From PALSA-555 sp036521915 (GTDB taxonomy: Bacteria > Actinomycetota > Acidimicrobiia > IMCC26256 > PALSA-555), in the NCBI GenBank assembly GCA_036521915.1, contig DATDGU010000214.1, forward strand, positions 1-43,370: DNA of 43,370 bases. The letters are read 5' to 3'. Below the pieces are notes generated by a model. It saw nothing but the letters and a program-made list of their open reading frames with translations, ran no database searches and was not told the origin of the DNA. Made by a program: the position numbers and the translations under genes. Below, in pieces: positions 40,330 through 43,370 of the stretch (its first letter is position 1; the number at the start of each line of letters is the position of its first letter).

Positions 40330-40921
40330 CCGCACATGACCGGCCCCGTCAGCTCGTCAAGCCCAGACCACCGGGCTACGTGTCGCAGGTAAATCAGGCA
40401 AGCGATCCGTCACTGGGCGTGCAATCCTTCGCGCGATGCATTGGGCCGGCGCGGGAGCGGAATTGTGGCGAGTCCGAGTTGACCTGTTCGCCGAGGACAA
40501 CGCTGGTCATCGTGTTTCCGCTGCGCACGAATCCCTACGGTCCCTGTTGACCGAGGGAGAGGGTGGTTTCGAGCCTGGAGAACTCGGGGCGGATGGTGGC
40601 TTGGGCGTCGCGGGTGGCCCGGTAGTGGGTCTTCTGTTCTGGGTTCGCGGCGATGATGTGGGTCAGGTCGCCACGGTGGCGCTTGAGACGGCAGAGCGCG
40701 CCGCCGTCGGTCGCGGCGTGGGTCCCGAGTTGTACGACCTCACAATCATTCCGCACAGTGCTGTCGTCTTTGCTGACAATCCGCGCTATCCAGCACGACA
40801 CGACTGAACCTCAGCGCAGCCTCATATTCACCTCGTCAACCCGGTGCGTCGCCATCCTCGGCTCATGGCGCGAGATTCTCGGCGCGACTCGTGCGGACAT
40901 CTGTTCCTCTGACATGGGGCG
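40330..40921. other. Sparse, partly decayed region
   Basis: Nearly 600 bases between the thioesterase and the methyltransferase hold no intact gene that I trust. The middle (about 40535-40740) carries a minus-strand coding remnant described separately. A weak hairpin AGCCC...GGGCT occurs just after the thioesterase (about 40361-40378). The flanks (40330-40534 and 40802-40921) show no motif. Confidence 0.5.
40535..40801 (-). pseudogene. Unrecognised coding remnant (C-terminal fragment)
   Basis: The minus-strand frame ending at TAG 40535 has nearly all codons ending in G or C between about 40538 and 40740, as expected for a real gene here. Its translation is plausible (ALCRLKRHRGDLTHIIAANP, EQKTHYRATRDAQATIRPEF). 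Upstream of about 40740 the codon pattern breaks, so it looks like the C-terminal end of a gene whose 5' part is lost. I do not recognise the family. A plus-strand frame over the same DNA (40436-40807) is Gly/Val-rich and has the base pattern of a shadow. Confidence 0.4.
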
Positions 40922-41644
40922 TCAGGGTTTGCGGGCTCGGAGAAAGCAGAAGAGCGGAAGCCGGCGCCACCCTTGAAAGCGCACCTTCTCCGATGGCCCG
41001 TCGAAGGCCGGCTCTCGGAGCGCCTCGAGCAGGAGGCCGGCCTCCTCGAAGGCGCGCACGTAGGTCTCGAGGGGACGGTGCGCCGAGTGGAACGTCATCA
41101 CGTAGCCGTCGCGCTCGAAGGTGCCGGTGTAGCGGAACTCGTCGAGGTACGAGCCGCGGATCACGAACGGGGCGTCGGGCGAGTCGTCGGCGAAGGCGCC
41201 CGCCGAGTTGAGCGGGTGCACGATGGCGAGGCAGAGCCGCCCGCCGGGTCGCAGCGCCGCCGCCGCGTCGCGTACCGCGCCCGGCAGGTCATCGACGTCC
41301 TGGAACGACATGCACCCGATCGCCAGATCGGCGACGCCCGCCCGCACGGGGAGGTGGGCGATGTCGGCGAGCACCGTCGGCACCGGCTGGTCGTGGGTGA
41401 CGGCGTAGCGGACCATGGTCGGCGAGCTGTCGAACCCGACGACGTGATGACCCCGTCTGGTCAGCTCGCGTCCGAGCCGGCCCTCGCCGCATCCCAGGTC
41501 GAGCGTCAGCTCCCCCGGGTCGGGCAGGAACGCGGCCAGCTCCGGCCAGGTGTGGTGCCAGAAGGCGTCGTGGCCGGGCGCTCGAGCCCAGGTGGCCCAC
41601 GCGTCCGCCTGCCCCTCCCAGGCCTCGCGCAGCGACTCCGTCAC
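40922..41644 (-). CDS. SAM-dependent class I methyltransferase
   Basis: This 240-residue methyltransferase of the type 11 group has LTLDLGCGEGRLGRELTRRG (SAM motif I), HHVVGFDSSPTMVRYAV, VLADIAHLPVRAGVADLAIG and RPGGRLCLAIVHPLNSAG. The C-terminal YVRAFEEAGLLLEALREP is typical of small-molecule enzymes; the target is unknown. Start GTG 41644 overlaps the upstream gene's TGA as GTGA, giving tight translational coupling. Further upstream the frame is an out-of-phase reading of the neighbour. Confidence 0.9.
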   Translation of the reverse strand: MTESLREAWEGQADAWATWARAPGHDAFWHHTWPELAAFLPDPGELTLDLGCGEGRLGRELTRRGHHVVGFDSSPTMVRYAVTHDQPVPTVLADIAHLPVRAGVADLAIGCMSFQDVDDLPGAVRDAAAALRPGGRLCLAIVHPLNSAGAFADDSPDAPFVIRGSYLDEFRYTGTFERDGYVMTFHSAHRPLETYVRAFEEAGLLLEALREPAFDGPSEKVRFQGWRRLPLFCFLRARKP

Positions 41645-42009
41645 TCGGCGGCGGGCTCCGGCGGCAGCACGGGCTCGACGCCGACGGCGCGCAGCGCGTC
41701 CGGTGACCAGCCGGCCTCGTCGCCGTAGTAGCCGAAGAGGTGCCGGATGGCGTGCTCGACCTCGCCCTCGAGCTCGCCCCACCGCTCCGGGGGCGCCTCG
41801 ACGGTCACCGCGCTCGAGTAGACGGTGACGCGTGTGGCGCCGAGGTCGAAGAGGCGCCGCGCGAGCACGTCGGGCGGGCGGCCACCCGCGGTGTCCTCGA
41901 GCGACGCGTACCGCTCGATCGCCATCCCGGTGATGGAGCGGTTGCAATCGAAGATCATCACCGACGGTGACGCGCTGTGACGTGCCGTAACCGTGATGTC
42001 CTGGCCCAT
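41641..42009 (-). CDS. NifU/Nfu N-terminal-domain-like small protein
   Basis: This 122-residue protein shows the layout of the Nfu N-terminal domain. It has a strand with Asn (SPSVMIFDCNRSITG), a middle region LARRLFDLGATRVTVYSSAV, and the closing VTVEAPPERWGELEGEVEHA like the final ITV...W..L...V of that fold. The CXXC Fe-S scaffold domain of full Nfu is absent, so an Fe-S role is uncertain. Start ATG 42009 is 6 nt after a TAGGCT box. It overlaps the methyltransferase start (GTGA), so the two form a small operon. Confidence 0.6.
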   Translation of the reverse strand: MGQDITVTARHSASPSVMIFDCNRSITGMAIERYASLEDTAGGRPPDVLARRLFDLGATRVTVYSSAVTVEAPPERWGELEGEVEHAIRHLFGYYGDEAGWSPDALRAVGVEPVLPPEPAAE

Positions 42010-42015
42010 GCGGCG

Positions 42016-42021
42016 AGCCTA
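42016..42021 (-). promoter_or_regulatory. Probable -10 box of a leaderless promoter (Nfu-like/methyltransferase operon)
   Basis: TAGGCT on the minus strand ends 6 nt before ATG 42009. The insertion element carrying tnpB begins within the next about 60 bp, so the upstream promoter context may have been altered. Confidence 0.42.
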
Positions 42022-42083
42022 GTGCCGTGTCTGGGATCGTTTGGCTTTGTCTGGTTGTCACACGCGGATGGTGTTCTCGGGGG

Positions 42084-43370
42084 GTGCTGTTTCGCACGGC
42101 TCGGATTGAGCTGCGGGTGACGCCGGCGCAGCGGCGACGTCTGTTCGGGTTGTTGCGTTCGGGTGGGGATGTGTGGACGGCGCTGCTGGAGGTCAACCGG
42201 ATCCGATTCCCGCGCCACGCCAAGCCGATCTTTGGGTATCAGGCCTGGTGTCGCGAGGCCGCGGGGGTACAGGCCGGGGAACTGTCCGCGGCGGCGATCG
42301 CCTCAGTGCTGCGCCGCTACTCGTCGGCGTGCTTCGAGACCGCGAAACGCAAACGCGCCGGGAACAAGGCCCGCTATCCGCGCCGGCGCCGAGCGCTGGT
42401 GCCGTTGCGGTGGCGTGCCGGGAAGTTCAAGGTTCAGGGTCAGCGGGTGCGGGTGTCGATGGCGGCGGGTGCGCCGTCGTGCTGGCTGCGCCTGTCGCGT
42501 CCGATCCCGTATCCGGTGGTGTCGTTGCGTGCGGTGACCCTGCTCCTCGACGCTGGGCGCCTCGTGGTGGATGTGACCGCGGGCCTTCAGGTCGAGGTCC
42601 ATGACCTGGACCCGTCCAGGGTCGCGGGCGTCGATCTGGGAATCATCCACCCCATCGCCGCCCACGGTCCCGACACGGCACTGTTGGTCTCCGGGCGGGC
42701 GCTTCGAGCCGAAGACCGGCTGCATCTCGCGGACACCAAGGCCCGCCAACGCCAGATGGCCCCGAAGCAGCCCCGCCCAGGTCAGCCGGGCTCGCGGCGC
42801 TGGCGACAGCTCCGCGCTAAGCAGCGCCGCGCCGCGGCCGCCAACCGGCGGCGGGTCCGCCAAGCCCACCACGAAGGCGCCCGGACCCTCATCGACTGGG
42901 CCATCGCCCAGCGGGTCGGCACGCTCGTCGTCGGCGACCCTCGCGGCATCACCACTAAGGACGCCGGGGCGGTGCACAACCGGCGGCTGCGCGCCTGGCG
43001 GCGCACCTACCTCATGGGTGCGATCACCGACAGGGCCACCCTCGCCGGCATCACCGTCGCACGCGTCGATGAGCGCGGCACCTCCAGCACCTGTCCCCGC
43101 TGCCGGCGCCGGATCCCCAAACCCTCCGGACGCAACTTCTCGTGTCCGCACTGCGGACACCACGGGCATCGCGACCTCGTCGCCGCCCACAACATCGCCG
43201 CCTTACGCGGCGGAACCATCACGACCAGCCCCCTGGTCGTGGAGCACCGTCGCGTCGGCACCCCGACCCAGCGACGTGACCGCCGCCGCCACCACATGGA
43301 CGCGCGTCGGTCCTGCCCGGCCTCGGGCCGCCCCGCCCACCACGACGGGGAGTCGCTCGCAGCAAACCAA
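42084..43370 (+). mobile_element. tnpB: TnpB (IS200/IS605 family, IS1341-like element), 3'-truncated by the window
   Basis: A frame from GTG 42084 (LFRTARIELRVTPAQRRRLF) stays open to the window end (429 codons). It encodes a TnpB: helical N-terminus, RuvC-I VAGVDLGIIHPIA (Asp184), an Arg-rich bridge helix (RAKQRRAAAANRRRVRQAHH), zinc-ribbon CPRC (Cys337/340) and CPHC (Cys354/357), and RuvC-III GHRDLVAAHNIA (Asp364). At the RuvC-II position the sequence is VVGDPRGI (Gly284-Asp285), where the Glu of I/VEDL is expected. The guide RNA end and right terminus lie outside the window, and no tnpA is seen. TnpB proteins are RNA-guided nucleases that help maintain the transposon. Confidence 0.9.

Noticed and set aside
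40436..40807. 123-residue plus-strand frame
   Set aside because: First rather than third codon positions are G/C-saturated, the pattern of a shadow of the minus-strand frame; Gly/Val-rich and unrecognised. Kept as a doubt in the remnant entry.

Overview
The window is one stretch of a very GC-rich genome, about 70% GC with strong G/C preference at third codon positions. Several features point to Actinomycetota: a mycothiol S-conjugate amidase (Mca) homologue, a split imuA'/imuB/dnaE2 mutasome under actinobacterial-type LexA boxes (TCGAAC-N4-GTTCGA), many probable leaderless genes with a TANNNT box 6-9 nt before the start codon, and three luciferase-like flavin/F420 oxidoreductases. The mix of acyl-CoA dehydrogenases, CaiB/BaiF CoA-transferases, SCP2-type thiolase and DUF35-type proteins suggests a lipid-, sterol- or terpenoid-degrading lineage such as Acidimicrobiia. 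That lineage assignment is inference only.

Layout. Positions 1-13 kb carry accessory lipid and CoA metabolism: a partial geranylgeranyl-reductase-like flavoprotein, a Zn alcohol dehydrogenase, an ACAD10/11-like acyl-CoA dehydrogenase, a putative 2OG-Fe oxygenase, a limonene-monooxygenase-like LLM protein, an NTF2-like protein and a CLC chloride channel. These are followed by CoA-transferase / HMG-CoA-synthase-like-DUF35 fusion / SCP2-type thiolase, and by a LLM oxidoreductase-cupin-CoA-transferase operon. Positions 13-27 kb are mixed: membrane protein, LLM oxidoreductase, PD-(D/E)XK nuclease, PAP2 phosphatase, DsbA-like protein, quinone reductase, AMIN-like lipoprotein, thiolase, ChbG/YdjC deacetylase, SCP2 protein, Mca, secreted TAP-type hydrolase, class III adenylate cyclase and a second acyl-CoA dehydrogenase. 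At 26.6-32.2 kb there are a VIT1/CCC1 transporter, a frameshifted small membrane gene, a CtpE-like P-type ATPase, a DUF2252 protein and a VOC protein.

Positions 32.2-39.5 kb hold the damage-inducible mutagenesis machinery. dnaE2 and imuA'-imuB are all on the minus strand, and each unit has its own LexA-like box. They are separated by a TetR regulator and a sterol-desaturase-type membrane hydroxylase. From about 39.5 to 40.9 kb the GC content drops, genes are sparse, and there is a hotdog thioesterase and an unrecognised coding remnant. The window ends with a coupled NifU-N-like/methyltransferase pair and a 3'-truncated TnpB gene of IS200/IS605 (IS1341-like) type whose second RuvC motif lacks the usual glutamate.

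No rRNA, tRNA, CRISPR array or prophage was found. The clearest coherent system is the SOS-controlled mutasome. The most unusual points are the Cys-less and zinc-ribbon-less HMGCS/DUF35 fusion, the splitting of the mutasome around a TetR/hydroxylase pair, the dense use of leaderless divergent promoters, and the atypical TnpB.
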